A stretch of DNA of 64,000 bases from UBA11346 sp038318565 (GTDB lineage: Bacteria; Planctomycetota; UBA11346). The translations under genes and the position numbers were made by a program. Under the pieces are notes generated by a model. It saw nothing but the letters and a program-made list of their open reading frames with translations, was not told where the DNA came from and ran no database searches. This document shows, in pieces, positions 7,885 through 16,554 of this stretch. The stretch covers positions 1 through 64,000 of the forward strand of contig JBBQCI010000001.1 in the NCBI GenBank assembly GCA_038318565.1, given 5' to 3'. Within the stretch, counting starts at the first letter, position 1. Each line of letters begins with the position of its first letter.

Positions 7885-9195
7885 ATGAGCACCTGCAATC
7901 AATGCGAACAAGCCCACCACTGCACCGGCTGCGAGATCAGCGGCCCCACGACGGGCATCTGCGGTAAGAACGAGGACATCCAGAGCCTGCAAGAGATCCT
8001 GCTCTACGGCCTCAAGGGCATGAGCGCGTACGCCTGCCACGCCCGCCGGCTCGGCCGCACCGATCCTGAAGTCGACGCCTTCGTGCAGGAGGCGCTGTTC
8101 TCGACCATGACCAACGTGAACTTCGATCTTGGCGCGACGCTTGGTTATGTGCTGAAGTGTGGCGAGATGAATTTACGCGTGATGAAAATGCTCGATGAGG
8201 CGCACACCGCCGTACTCGGCACGCCCGGCATCGTCGAGATCCAGGAAGGCACCCAGGCAGGCCCTGGCATCCTGATTACCGGCCACGACATGGTCGACCT
8301 GGTCAAACTGCTCCAGGCCTGCGAAGGCACCCCAGTCAAGGTGTACACCCACGGCGAGATGATGCCGGCGCACATGTATCCAAAGCTGCGCAATCATCCC
8401 AACCTAGCCGGCCACTACGGCGACGCCTGGCAGAAGCAGCGCAGCGAGTTCGACGCCTTTCCCGGCGCCATCCTCGCCTCGACCAACTGCGTGGTCATTC
8501 CCAAGGAAAGCTACCGCGACCGCCTCTTCACCACCCGTGAAGTCGCCCTGCCAAACACCGTGCGGATCACCGATGAGAATTACGCCCCGGTAGTTGCCAA
8601 GGCGCTCGCACTCAAGTCGTGCGAATTGAAGCTGACCAAGAAGAGCACGGTCGGCTTCCACCACGGCGCCATCCTGGCCCACGCCCCGGCAATCGTCGAG
8701 GCCGTGAAGAAGGGCCAGATCAGCCGCTTCTTCGTTGTCGGTGGCTGCGACGGAGCCGAACCCGGGCGCAACTACTTTAGCGACTTCACCGCCGCCGCCC
8801 CGCCGGACTCGTTCATCCTGACCCTCGGCTGCGGTAAGTACCGCATCCGCAACCAGGACTACGGCACCCACCTTGGCCTGCCGCGTCTGATGGACATGGG
8901 CCAGTGCAACGACGCCTACGGTGCTATCGTTGTGGCGGTCAAACTTGCCGAAGCCTTCAAATGCGGGGTCAATGACCTGCCCTTGACCATCTGCCTCAGC
9001 TGGTTCGAGCAGAAGGCGGTCGCCGTGCTGCTGTCCCTGCTGCACCTGGGCGTGAAGAACATCGCCATCGGCCCGAACCCGCCGGCCTTCGTCAGTCCGA
9101 ACGTGTTCAAGATCCTGCAGGACACCTATGGCCTGAAGCTGACCAGCGGCGACGCGAAGAAGGACATGGCAATCGCGCTTGGCCGCGTCGCCTGA
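7885..9195 (+). CDS. hcp: Hybrid cluster protein (hydroxylamine/NO reductase), short class
   Basis: Iron-sulfur enzyme of nitrosative-stress defence; reduces hydroxylamine or NO in the cytoplasm. The N-terminal Cys set (C4, C7, C16, C26) carries the first Fe-S cluster. Later ligand regions for the hybrid cluster are THGEMMPAH, STNCVV, GGCDGAEPGRNY, LTLGCGKYR and DMGQCNDAYG. At 436 residues it lacks roughly 110 residues of the helical insert found in class I/II enzymes (about 550), so it fits class III. A GAGGA ribosome site precedes the ATG. It is followed 23 bp later by a ferredoxin, the likely electron donor. Confidence 0.96.
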   Translation: MSTCNQCEQAHHCTGCEISGPTTGICGKNEDIQSLQEILLYGLKGMSAYACHARRLGRTDPEVDAFVQEALFSTMTNVNFDLGATLGYVLKCGEMNLRVMKMLDEAHTAVLGTPGIVEIQEGTQAGPGILITGHDMVDLVKLLQACEGTPVKVYTHGEMMPAHMYPKLRNHPNLAGHYGDAWQKQRSEFDAFPGAILASTNCVVIPKESYRDRLFTTREVALPNTVRITDENYAPVVAKALALKSCELKLTKKSTVGFHHGAILAHAPAIVEAVKKGQISRFFVVGGCDGAEPGRNYFSDFTAAAPPDSFILTLGCGKYRIRNQDYGTHLGLPRLMDMGQCNDAYGAIVVAVKLAEAFKCGVNDLPLTICLSWFEQKAVAVLLSLLHLGVKNIAIGPNPPAFVSPNVFKILQDTYGLKLTSGDAKKDMAIALGRVA

Positions 9196-9218
9196 ACCGG
9201 AAACACAGGAGACTTCCT

Positions 9219-10046
9219 ATGCTACGCGATCTCATCGTCATCGACGAGGCGAAATGCGACGGTTGTGGCAATTGCGTCACCGCCTGTGCCGAAGGCGCAC
9301 TCGCCATCGTCGGCGGCAAGGCCAAGCTGGTCTCCGATGTCTACTGTGATGGCCTGGGGGCGTGCCTCGGGCATTGCCCCCAGGGCGCTATCACAGTTGT
9401 GAAGCGCGATGTCCCTGCCTTCGACCAGAAGGCGGTGGATGTCCACCTCACCAGGATCGGCCGGGCCCCGGGCGCGCACGCCGCGCCAAGCCCTGCGCCT
9501 ACGGCATGCGGCTGCGATCACGGAGAGCCTGCCGCACAACCTGCGCCGACAGGTCCATCCCCCATCAGCATCATGAGCCGGCCAGCCGGTCACGCCTGCC
9601 CTGGCTCGCAGATGCGATCACTCGCACCGCGCGCCGCGCCTGCTATGGCCAAGCCTACTGGAGGCTCGCCACAGCAGCCGGCGGCCCGGGTTTCGCAATT
9701 GTCGCATTGGCCAATTCAGCTCGCCCTGCTCAACCCGGCAGCCCCGTTCCTGCGTGGAGCCGATCTGCTGCTGACCGCGCATTGCGTACCGGTCGCGATG
9801 CCCGACTTCCATCAGCGCTGGGTCGGTGGTCACGGGGTCATGCTGGCATGCCCCAAGCTTGATGACCTAGCCCGGCATACGGCGAAACTCGCCGCCATCC
9901 TCAGCGAGGGGCAACCAGCCTCCCTGACCGTCCTAAAGATGGAGGTGCCGTGCTGCGGTGGACTGGAGTGGTCTGCCAAGCAAGCGATTGAACAGAGCGG
10001 CTGGCGGGGACGGTTGGAGATCATCACGGTGCCGATTGCCGCTTGA
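9219..10046 (+). CDS. Hcp-associated 4Fe-4S ferredoxin with C-terminal domain
   Basis: 275 residues. The N-terminus has a full CxxCxxCxxxC set at 13-23. A second set at 43-53 has three cysteines, with Leu where the second Cys is expected (CDGLGACLGHCP). A Pro/Ala-rich linker (about 80-155) leads to a C-terminal domain with HWPIQL, GADLLLTAHC, CPKLDD and MEVPCCGG, the last a possible extra metal site. This architecture is known beside hcp in anaerobes. An AGGAG site precedes the ATG. Electron transfer to Hcp is inferred from adjacency. A bidirectional terminator follows. Confidence 0.9.
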   Translation: MLRDLIVIDEAKCDGCGNCVTACAEGALAIVGGKAKLVSDVYCDGLGACLGHCPQGAITVVKRDVPAFDQKAVDVHLTRIGRAPGAHAAPSPAPTACGCDHGEPAAQPAPTGPSPISIMSRPAGHACPGSQMRSLAPRAAPAMAKPTGGSPQQPAARVSQLSHWPIQLALLNPAAPFLRGADLLLTAHCVPVAMPDFHQRWVGGHGVMLACPKLDDLARHTAKLAAILSEGQPASLTVLKMEVPCCGGLEWSAKQAIEQSGWRGRLEIITVPIAA

Positions 10047-10077
10047 ACGTCAGTCAACGTCCAGCTGTGCCTTACGA

Positions 10078-10109
10078 AAAACCCCCCGCTTGATAGGCGG
10101 GGGGTTTTG
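10078..10109. terminator. Bidirectional rho-independent terminator
   Basis: 8-bp GC stem (10083-10090 with 10098-10105) flanked by A5 on one side and T4 on the other. It closes the hcp-ferredoxin operon on the plus strand and hpf on the minus strand. Confidence 0.92.
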
Positions 10110-10145
10110 TTCGTCCAGTTTAACACCGGCCTTCACTAACGAAAC

Positions 10146-10472
10146 TTAGGCGATGGCGCGATCGCCATGGCGCATGTTGTGATGGGCATCCTTGTCGTGG
10201 AGTTTGCGCAATTGGGCCGCGCACTTGTCGGCAACCACATCTATGGCGGCATACACCGTCTCTTCTGCGTCGTGAGCGATGACGTCCTTGCCGTGGGGCA
10301 AGTGCATGTCGGCATCAACCCGATATCCGCCCTTTTCAGCGTGGTGAATGGTGACGTGGATCTTGGTCAGCTTGGCATTGAATTTCTTCAAGCCGCCGAG
10401 CTTTTCGGTGATGTAACTGCGGATCCGGTCAGAGATCTCGAAGTGTACGCCGGTGATCTGGATTTCAGGCAT
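10146..10472 (-). CDS. hpf: Ribosome hibernation-promoting factor (short HPF/RaiA family)
   Basis: Binds the 30S decoding region and inactivates ribosomes in slow growth; 108 residues, the short form without the C-terminal dimerisation domain. The family fold is visible in EIQITGVHFEISDRIRSYIT, the FNAKLTKIHVTI strand, HHAEKGGYRVDADMHLP and DAEETVYAAIDVVADKC. The 5' leader is about 80 nt and contains a small GTGAGG/CCTCAC hairpin (10532-10552). GGGAG precedes the start. It has its own sigma70-type promoter. Confidence 0.95.
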   Translation of the reverse strand: MPEIQITGVHFEISDRIRSYITEKLGGLKKFNAKLTKIHVTIHHAEKGGYRVDADMHLPHGKDVIAHDAEETVYAAIDVVADKCAAQLRKLHDKDAHHNMRHGDRAIA

Positions 10473-10558
10473 GACGGATGGTCTCCCGTCGGCGATCGGC
10501 TTCCCCTGTGCCGGTCTCTGTTAGGTTTTCTGTGAGGTGGGGATGCCCTCACGGTTTT

Positions 10559-10588
10559 ATTGTAGCCAATGCGGCAGGCACCCGTCAA
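10559..10588 (-). promoter_or_regulatory. Sigma70-type promoter of hpf
   Basis: Minus strand TTGACG (-35, 10588-10583), 18-bp spacer, TACAAT (-10, 10564-10559). This lies about 87 bp before the hpf start codon, among the best sigma70 matches seen in the window. Confidence 0.75.
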
Positions 10589-10674
10589 TGGTAATCCGTG
10601 CGGCTATACCCGCAGACGTCGAGCGCACCGATTCACGACCAGGATTCTTCCGCCCGTCGCAGATACCTGCCAAT

Positions 10675-11457
10675 TCAGGGTTTACAGCCGAATTGGAAAT
10701 CGTCCGCCGAAGGCTCGCGGGCATGCTCGGCAAGGAATCCGGCAATGCGTACCGCTGCCTGCTGTGCTATCGGTCCGAGCGCGTCTTCGGCGAAGCGATG
10801 CCCGGCGCCCGCGACCACCTCAAGCCGGCTGTGATCGCATACGGCCTGCAACTGCTTCAACAATGCCTCGGCCTGGGCGATCGGCACCTCATGGTCAGCA
10901 TCGCCGTGCATGAGTAGCGTCGCCGGAATGGCCGACAGGTCCGCATGCACGGGCGAATGATCGCGGTGCCGGCCCATGGCAAAGCGGTCGCAGGCAGGTT
11001 GATGGGCGGCTGCCGTCCCCTGTCCGGGTTCCAAGGTCGCGAGCGCGCCGCACGCGACCACTGCACGCACCGTCTGCTTGCGCGCCAGCCGCGGCGCCAA
11101 GTTGAACGCTGCCAGCGAACCGCTGCCGTGGCCGAGCAGGGCGATCGAGCGGCCTTCGAAGCCCAGCACACCAGCCTCCTCGATCGCCTTGTTTGCCGCA
11201 TCGTTCAGATCAGACAACACTTCATCACCGGTTCGCGCACCGTCACCCAGCGGACGATGTCCGAGATTCGCCACGGCGACGCCGAGGCTGGCAAGCAACA
11301 GGGCGAATCCACGCTGGGCCTCGCAACGTCCGTCCGCCCACCAGCCCCCGCCGATACAGCACAGCAGGGACCCGGCGGCGCCATCCGGCACGAAGACATC
11401 AATGCGCTGACGCAGATGGTTGCCGTAAGGAAGGGAGAGCGTGGTGGCGATGGGCAT
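10675..11457 (-). CDS. Alpha/beta hydrolase (esterase/lipase-like)
   Basis: 260 residues, cytoplasmic, with no signal peptide. Oxyanion-type loop IGGGWW at 35-40 (variant of HGGG), nucleophile elbow GHGSG at 109-113 with Ser112, acid in LMHGDADHEVP, and catalytic His in GAGHRF. The arrangement matches the dienelactone hydrolase/carboxylesterase superfamily. The substrate is unknown. It lies 38 bp downstream of argS on the same strand, so may share its transcript. Confidence 0.85.
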   Translation of the reverse strand: MPIATTLSLPYGNHLRQRIDVFVPDGAAGSLLCCIGGGWWADGRCEAQRGFALLLASLGVAVANLGHRPLGDGARTGDEVLSDLNDAANKAIEEAGVLGFEGRSIALLGHGSGSLAAFNLAPRLARKQTVRAVVACGALATLEPGQGTAAAHQPACDRFAMGRHRDHSPVHADLSAIPATLLMHGDADHEVPIAQAEALLKQLQAVCDHSRLEVVAGAGHRFAEDALGPIAQQAAVRIAGFLAEHAREPSADDFQFGCKP

Positions 11458-11494
11458 GGGAACCTTGGTCGTCTGGAGTCAGGGCAGGAGTTGA

Positions 11495-13288
11495 TTACAT
11501 GCGCTCGGGCGGGATCAGCCCAAGCAGGCGAAGACCCTCGCCGATCGCACCGCGCGCAATGCGCACCAGTTGCAGTCGGGCGGCGGCAAACCGGATATCG
11601 TCGCACAACACGCGGGCGGTCGGCTCTCGACCGCCTGCAGTCAACCAGGTTGAGACGGCTCCGGCAAGTCCGAGCAGGGCTTGAGCCACGATGCTCGGTT
11701 CGTCGGCCTCGACGGCACGTTCCAACTGACCCTGCAAGCGAGCAATGGCCAACAGCACGGCCTTCTCGTCGTCACGTGCCAGCAGGCGCGGATCACCTGC
11801 TTCGGCCTGTGGGTACAGGTCGGCGAACTTGCGCTCGATCGAACACAGGCGGGCGTGACTGAACTGGATATACGGACCGGTCTCGCCATCGAAGCGCAGA
11901 GCCTCTTCGAATTTGAACTTCACATCGTTGGTGCGCGCGTTCTTCACGTCATTGAAGACCACGGCACCGACTCCGACAGCGCGAGCGATGGCTTCACGTT
12001 CGTCGCCGACGATCTCGGGATTCTTCTCTGCCACGATGGCGCGGGCGCGGTCGACGCCTTCCTCAAGGACTTCGCGCAGCAGCATGATCTTGCCGCCTCT
12101 GGTGCGTCCACGTGCCCAGCCGGGCTCCAGGCCTTCGCCGGGTTCATCATTCCACATCAGAACGATACCGAAGCCGATATGACGCAGCCGATCTGCATAG
12201 GGCCGGCCGAGCAGCTTGGCCGCCGCGAACCACTCCTGGAAATGCAGCGACTGGCCGAGGTCTACCACATAGAGGGATCGGTCGTAGGTGAACTCGCGGA
12301 AACGGTCGTCGGCAGCAGCCAGATCGCGAGTCGCATACAGTGTTCCGCCATCGGCGCGCTTGAGCAGCATCGGCTTCTTGAACTGCTTCAAGCCGTGTGC
12401 AGCGAGATCCACAACCGTCGCTCCCTGGTCTATGCTGGTCAGACTCTTGCCTTCCAGTTCGGCCAGCACGGGAGCCATCTTGTCTTCGTAGTGGGCCTCG
12501 CCCTTCCACGAATCGAAGTCGACGCCCAGCAAGGCGTACACCCGCTTGAACTCGGCCAGTGAGGCGTCCTTGAAAATCTGCCAGAGATGGCGGGCCTCAG
12601 CGTCGCCGTCCTCGAGCTTCTTGGACCAGCGGCGAGCGTCTTCTTCCAGCGCGGGATCGGCTTTGGCCGCCTGGCTGGCGCGCACGTACAGTTCATTGAG
12701 GAAGGTGACGCGATCGGCGGCAGCCTCCAACTGCGTCAAAGTCAGTCCTTCGCGGGTCCATCCGCTGATCAGCCTGCCGAAAGCGGTGCCCCAATCGCCG
12801 AGAAAATTGATCCGTACGACTTTCCAGCCGGCAGCGCCATAGATGCGCGCCAGGCTATTGCCGATCATGGTCGAGCGGATGTGGTGGAAGGCGAGGTGCT
12901 TGGCGATGTTCGGACTGCTGAAGTCGATGCAGGCCGTCTTGCCTGCTCCGGCGCGCGAACGTAGCGCCAGGGTTGGGTCAGCGGACAGGGCAGGAATCAA
13001 CGCCGCTGCGACCTGCTCGGCCGGGAAGACCAGATTCAGGAAAGGCCCAGCCGCAGTTGCCTGGGCCAACCCGGCCTGGTTGACCGCCTCGGCAAGTTCG
13101 GCGGCCAACTTCGGTGGAGGGACGCCCTTGGCCTTGGCCGGCTGGAAACACGGGAAAGCCAGGTCCGCCAGCACGCCTTTTGCAGGAGGTCCCAGCAACC
13201 GCGCCAACTCGGCGGGCGGCAGCGCAAGACGATCGGAGATGAGCGCCAGCACCGGCGCAGTAACGAGGTCCAGCATGGGGGCGAGCAT
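11495..13288 (-). CDS. argS: Arginyl-tRNA synthetase
   Basis: Class I synthetase that charges tRNA-Arg; 597 residues. It has the N-terminal Add1 domain (1-100), the HIGH-type signature FSSPNIAKHLAFHHIRST, the ArgRS GIVLMW block, and the C-terminal helical anticodon-binding (DALR) domain ending near PPERM. A canonical KMSKS is not visible; the segment RTRGGKIMLLREVL replaces it, as is common in ArgRS. The start could also be the Met five codons later (13276). It is followed by the hydrolase and preceded closely by an FHA protein. Confidence 0.96.
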   Translation of the reverse strand: MLAPMLDLVTAPVLALISDRLALPPAELARLLGPPAKGVLADLAFPCFQPAKAKGVPPPKLAAELAEAVNQAGLAQATAAGPFLNLVFPAEQVAAALIPALSADPTLALRSRAGAGKTACIDFSSPNIAKHLAFHHIRSTMIGNSLARIYGAAGWKVVRINFLGDWGTAFGRLISGWTREGLTLTQLEAAADRVTFLNELYVRASQAAKADPALEEDARRWSKKLEDGDAEARHLWQIFKDASLAEFKRVYALLGVDFDSWKGEAHYEDKMAPVLAELEGKSLTSIDQGATVVDLAAHGLKQFKKPMLLKRADGGTLYATRDLAAADDRFREFTYDRSLYVVDLGQSLHFQEWFAAAKLLGRPYADRLRHIGFGIVLMWNDEPGEGLEPGWARGRTRGGKIMLLREVLEEGVDRARAIVAEKNPEIVGDEREAIARAVGVGAVVFNDVKNARTNDVKFKFEEALRFDGETGPYIQFSHARLCSIERKFADLYPQAEAGDPRLLARDDEKAVLLAIARLQGQLERAVEADEPSIVAQALLGLAGAVSTWLTAGGREPTARVLCDDIRFAAARLQLVRIARGAIGEGLRLLGLIPPERM

Positions 13289-13332
13289 CCTGGCGGGCGG
13301 GGTGGCCCGGCAAGCTCCCCTCGGTCAGTGGA

Positions 13333-14547
13333 TCAGCGCAGTCGGCGCAGACTGCAGCCACTGAGCACATCGTGCAGGGCACGACGGCGCAGCATGATCG
13401 CGGGGATTGCCAGGGGCCACAGCAGGGCGACCAGCAGCCAACGCGCCAAAGACCGGCCATAACTCGGCAGCGAACGGTCAGGCCCGATGATGATCAGCCC
13501 GAAGCGACGATGGCCCCACGGCGCGCCACGCAGGACGGTCGGCAGTACCAGCATGGCCAGCAGACCGCCAGCCGTGGCCATTGCAGCCAATCCGGCTCCG
13601 ACCATCAGTACCACCATGGCTGCGGGGTTGCCGCCCGCAGCGCCCTGGGACAATTCGATTCCAGTCTGCAGTCCCGACGGATGCAGCAAAGACAACAGGA
13701 TTCCGATAAATCCTGCGGGCGACGGCGGTGCCAGTCTCGGCAGACCATCGACCACTCCCGCTCCTGCCAGCGTGAGCGCCCAGGCCAGCACCAGGATGGC
13801 CACCATGAGTCCGATGCCCAACATGACCGCGGCAAGAGTCCCATCATAGACCCCGGCCAGGAGTCGCGGCCAGGCAGCCGGCTGAGCCGGCGTCGGAGGC
13901 TCCAGGGCACCACTGCGGTTGGCCGCCAGCATCGGTGCATCCAGGTTGGTGGTCGACGGAGCCCGTCGCTGCTGCGGCCGTGGCGGAGTATCGCCGGTAC
14001 GAAGGGCTTCGAGTGGCGAGGTGATGCTGCCCGGCGCTGGCGCTGGCTGCATCGCCGATTGCCGGGCAGAGTCGGCCGGGCCGGCCACCGCGACTGACGA
14101 GGAGGAGATCGCCGCCAGGATGCCTGGGTCGATGCCCCGACCGCCTGAGCCCGGTTGGCCAGGAGACAGCGACACCGCGTCCAGCATCGCGTCCGTATCG
14201 CTATGCGCTACGGTTCGTCGAGTGGTTGGATCCTGGGCCCCCTCGGCCTGACGCGGATGCGGCTGAGTTTCGTCGATTGACACCATCAGCACAACTGGAC
14301 CGCAGACGACCACCTGCCCATGATGCAGGAAAGTCCGTCCGCTAATCCGCTGGCCATCAACCAAGATGCCGTTGCGTGAGCCAAGTTCTTCGACCAGCAG
14401 CTGGCGACCCTCGACCGTGAACCGGGCATGGTTGCGAGACAGCCGCGGATCATCGATGCGCACATCACAGCCGGAACCACGCCCGAGTACACTCATGCCA
14501 CCAGGCAGGACCCAGGATCCGAAAGTACCATGGATACGGACAGCCAT
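13333..14547 (-). CDS. FHA-domain membrane protein with RDD-like C-terminus
   Basis: About 404 residues from the Met at 14547; an earlier in-frame start at 14583 exists. An N-terminal FHA phosphothreonine-binding domain (about 1-100) shows GRGSGCDVRI, LSRNHARF and GSRNGI. A Pro/Ala-rich linker (to about 230) follows, then three hydrophobic segments and a C-terminal RDD-like ending (RRRALHDVLSG). It probably docks phosphorylated partners at the membrane, plausibly targets of Ser/Thr kinases such as those at 36082 and 57754. It belongs to the minus-strand run of signalling genes up to 20 kb. Confidence 0.82.
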   Translation of the reverse strand: MAVRIHGTFGSWVLPGGMSVLGRGSGCDVRIDDPRLSRNHARFTVEGRQLLVEELGSRNGILVDGQRISGRTFLHHGQVVVCGPVVLMVSIDETQPHPRQAEGAQDPTTRRTVAHSDTDAMLDAVSLSPGQPGSGGRGIDPGILAAISSSSVAVAGPADSARQSAMQPAPAPGSITSPLEALRTGDTPPRPQQRRAPSTTNLDAPMLAANRSGALEPPTPAQPAAWPRLLAGVYDGTLAAVMLGIGLMVAILVLAWALTLAGAGVVDGLPRLAPPSPAGFIGILLSLLHPSGLQTGIELSQGAAGGNPAAMVVLMVGAGLAAMATAGGLLAMLVLPTVLRGAPWGHRRFGLIIIGPDRSLPSYGRSLARWLLVALLWPLAIPAIMLRRRALHDVLSGCSLRRLR

Positions 14548-14601
14548 GGACGACAGAGGATCGGACGAGTTGCCAACCGGCAAGAGAAATGGCTGGGGTG
14601 C

Positions 14602-14877
14602 TCAGACCAGCTTAGCGCGAATGAGCGGAGGCTGACCACCAGCCACCAGGATGGTCTTCTGCGCATGGCCTTGACCGGTGGTGACCGTACAAGTGCATCC
14701 CGTCAGGCCTTCTAGCAATCCTTCGACCGCGCGATTCGCCCGGCCGTCTTCAGGTGGGGCGGCGATGCGCAGCTTCAGCCGATCCCCCAGGACACCGGCA
14801 ACCATGCTCCGACTGGCACCGGGTACCACCTTGACCCGCAGCTCGCAGCCACCGGGAACGACAACTAACCAGGTCAT
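14602..14877 (-). CDS. DUF167 / UPF0235 (YggU-like) protein
   Basis: 91 residues. The family core is visible: LRVKVVPGASRS, LKLRIAAPPEDGRANRAVEGLL. Biochemical role is unknown for the family. Its start overlaps the stop of the histidine kinase gene by 4 bp, so translation is probably coupled. There is no membrane segment. Confidence 0.9.
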   Translation of the reverse strand: MTWLVVVPGGCELRVKVVPGASRSMVAGVLGDRLKLRIAAPPEDGRANRAVEGLLEGLTGCTCTVTTGQGHAQKTILVAGGQPPLIRAKLV

Positions 14878-16526
14878 CCACCACCCAAGGCGCGTTTGAA
14901 GGTCCTGGTCTGAGTGACGATGGGCAGGAACACCACTACTTCGGTGCCGACACCGGGCTCGGAGTCGATACGCAAGACCCCTTCGTGGTCCTTGACGATC
15001 CGACTCACCACCGACAAGCCCAGACCCGTCCCCTGCGGCTTGGTCGACCAGAATGGCGTAAAGATGCGTTCCTGCAGGTCGCGCGCAATGCCGGCTCCGG
15101 TGTCGGTGACCGACACGCGGAGGGCGTTCTGCTCAAGCGGATTGTCCTCGCCAGCGAATTGAGCAGACAGATGGAGTCGACGGGTCGGCCGGTCGCGCAT
15201 GGCCTCCATGCTGTTGACCGCCAAGTTGAGTAGGATCTGGCGGATCTGATCCGGATCGGCTGAGACGGTGGGAAGGTCTTCGGCGATCGTCGTGGTCACG
15301 ACCAGGCCGGTCGGCGCATCCTGCCGGGTCTCGATCAACAGAATGGCCTCACGCAGGATCGGTTCCAGTTCCACCTCAGTGCGCACTGGCGGACGCAACC
15401 GCGACAGCTCAAGAAAGTCGCCCACGATCCGTGCCAGGCGGTCGGATTCCGAGACAATGACCTGGGCGAGCTGGGCATCCTCTGCACGTCCGCTGCGCGC
15501 CGCCACCTCGGCCAACTCCTGGGCGCAACCGCGCAGGCTGGTCAGCGGGTTGCGTACCTCGTGAGCGATGCCGGCCGCCATCTCACCTAGTGCGGCCAGG
15601 GCTTCGGCCCGACGGGCGCTGTCCTCTAGCAGGCGAAGGCGGGTCTCATCGGCGATCACCAGGGTGCGGCCGATAACCTGACCTCGGCGCCCCTTCAGCT
15701 CGGTGACGCGCAGCACCAGCTGCCGTCCGCCAGGGGTCTGGTGACGCTCCAGGGCAGGCACTCGCAAACCACCCAACAGGTCACGCACATGGGCCAAACC
15801 ACTCCCGGCCAGGGCACGTTCGACCGCGACGCCGGCAAGTGGCGCCGACGATAATCCCAGCAAACGGGCCGACTCGGCATTGGCGTAGGCGACGTTGCCG
15901 GCACGATCGACCGCCAGTACCCCTTCTCCGAGTTGATCGAGCACCCCACCGGCAAATACCCGACTTTCCAACAAACGACGAGCTAACTGGCCGGCCAAGA
16001 CATCGACCAGGAACAACGCTGCGATCTGCACCGCCAGATTGCCGAGTACGCGGCCCGGCGCGAAGAGGTCGGGGGCGGTGAGGGAGGAAGGAAACGGGGA
16101 GCGATCACTGAGGTAGAAGGCCGCCGTTATACTCAGCACCATGCCGCAGAGCGATGGCAGCAGGAAACGCAGGTATCCCGGCATTACTAAATTGCCGATC
16201 AATACGACCGCGAACAGCAATACGACGCCTGGCGAGGCCACCCCGCCGGTCCAGAACAGCAGGAGACCGATCCACACTACGTCGAACACCAAGTGCAAGG
16301 CCAGCTGCCAGCGCGAACGCACCCACGAGACACTCATCGCCAACACCGCGGCCAGCGCGCACACCGCAACCAGCAGGAGGCGCGCACGTTCGAGGGCGGC
16401 CAAGGCCTCACCGGCCTGACCGGAAGCGAACAGCGACACCGTGCCCAGTCCAAGAGCGAGCAGCAGCAGCCGCAGCAGCGACAGCAAGCGCGCCTGGCCG
16501 GCCACGATGGATAGATTTTCGATCAT
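14874..16526 (-). CDS. PAS-domain sensor histidine kinase (AtoS/NtrB-like)
   Basis: About 550 residues from the Met at 16526 (MIENLSIVAG); the frame stays open to 16589 but would overlap the next gene. About six membrane helices (first about 190 residues), a PAS domain (about 205-310), a HisKA dimerisation helix with the phosphorylated His in GIAHEVRNPLTSL, then HATPase_c with N box (LLNLAVNSMEAM), DTGAGI and GTGLGL. The family often pairs with sigma54 response regulators; no receiver-domain regulator is adjacent. Lying next to a PilT/PilU-like ATPase, it resembles PilS in topology, so control of pilus genes is a reasonable guess only. Confidence 0.9.
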   Translation of the reverse strand: MIENLSIVAGQARLLSLLRLLLLALGLGTVSLFASGQAGEALAALERARLLLVAVCALAAVLAMSVSWVRSRWQLALHLVFDVVWIGLLLFWTGGVASPGVVLLFAVVLIGNLVMPGYLRFLLPSLCGMVLSITAAFYLSDRSPFPSSLTAPDLFAPGRVLGNLAVQIAALFLVDVLAGQLARRLLESRVFAGGVLDQLGEGVLAVDRAGNVAYANAESARLLGLSSAPLAGVAVERALAGSGLAHVRDLLGGLRVPALERHQTPGGRQLVLRVTELKGRRGQVIGRTLVIADETRLRLLEDSARRAEALAALGEMAAGIAHEVRNPLTSLRGCAQELAEVAARSGRAEDAQLAQVIVSESDRLARIVGDFLELSRLRPPVRTEVELEPILREAILLIETRQDAPTGLVVTTTIAEDLPTVSADPDQIRQILLNLAVNSMEAMRDRPTRRLHLSAQFAGEDNPLEQNALRVSVTDTGAGIARDLQERIFTPFWSTKPQGTGLGLSVVSRIVKDHEGVLRIDSEPGVGTEVVVFLPIVTQTRTFKRALGGG

Positions 16527-16554
16527 GACGGGCTGAATCCTGGCATCCAGGATC

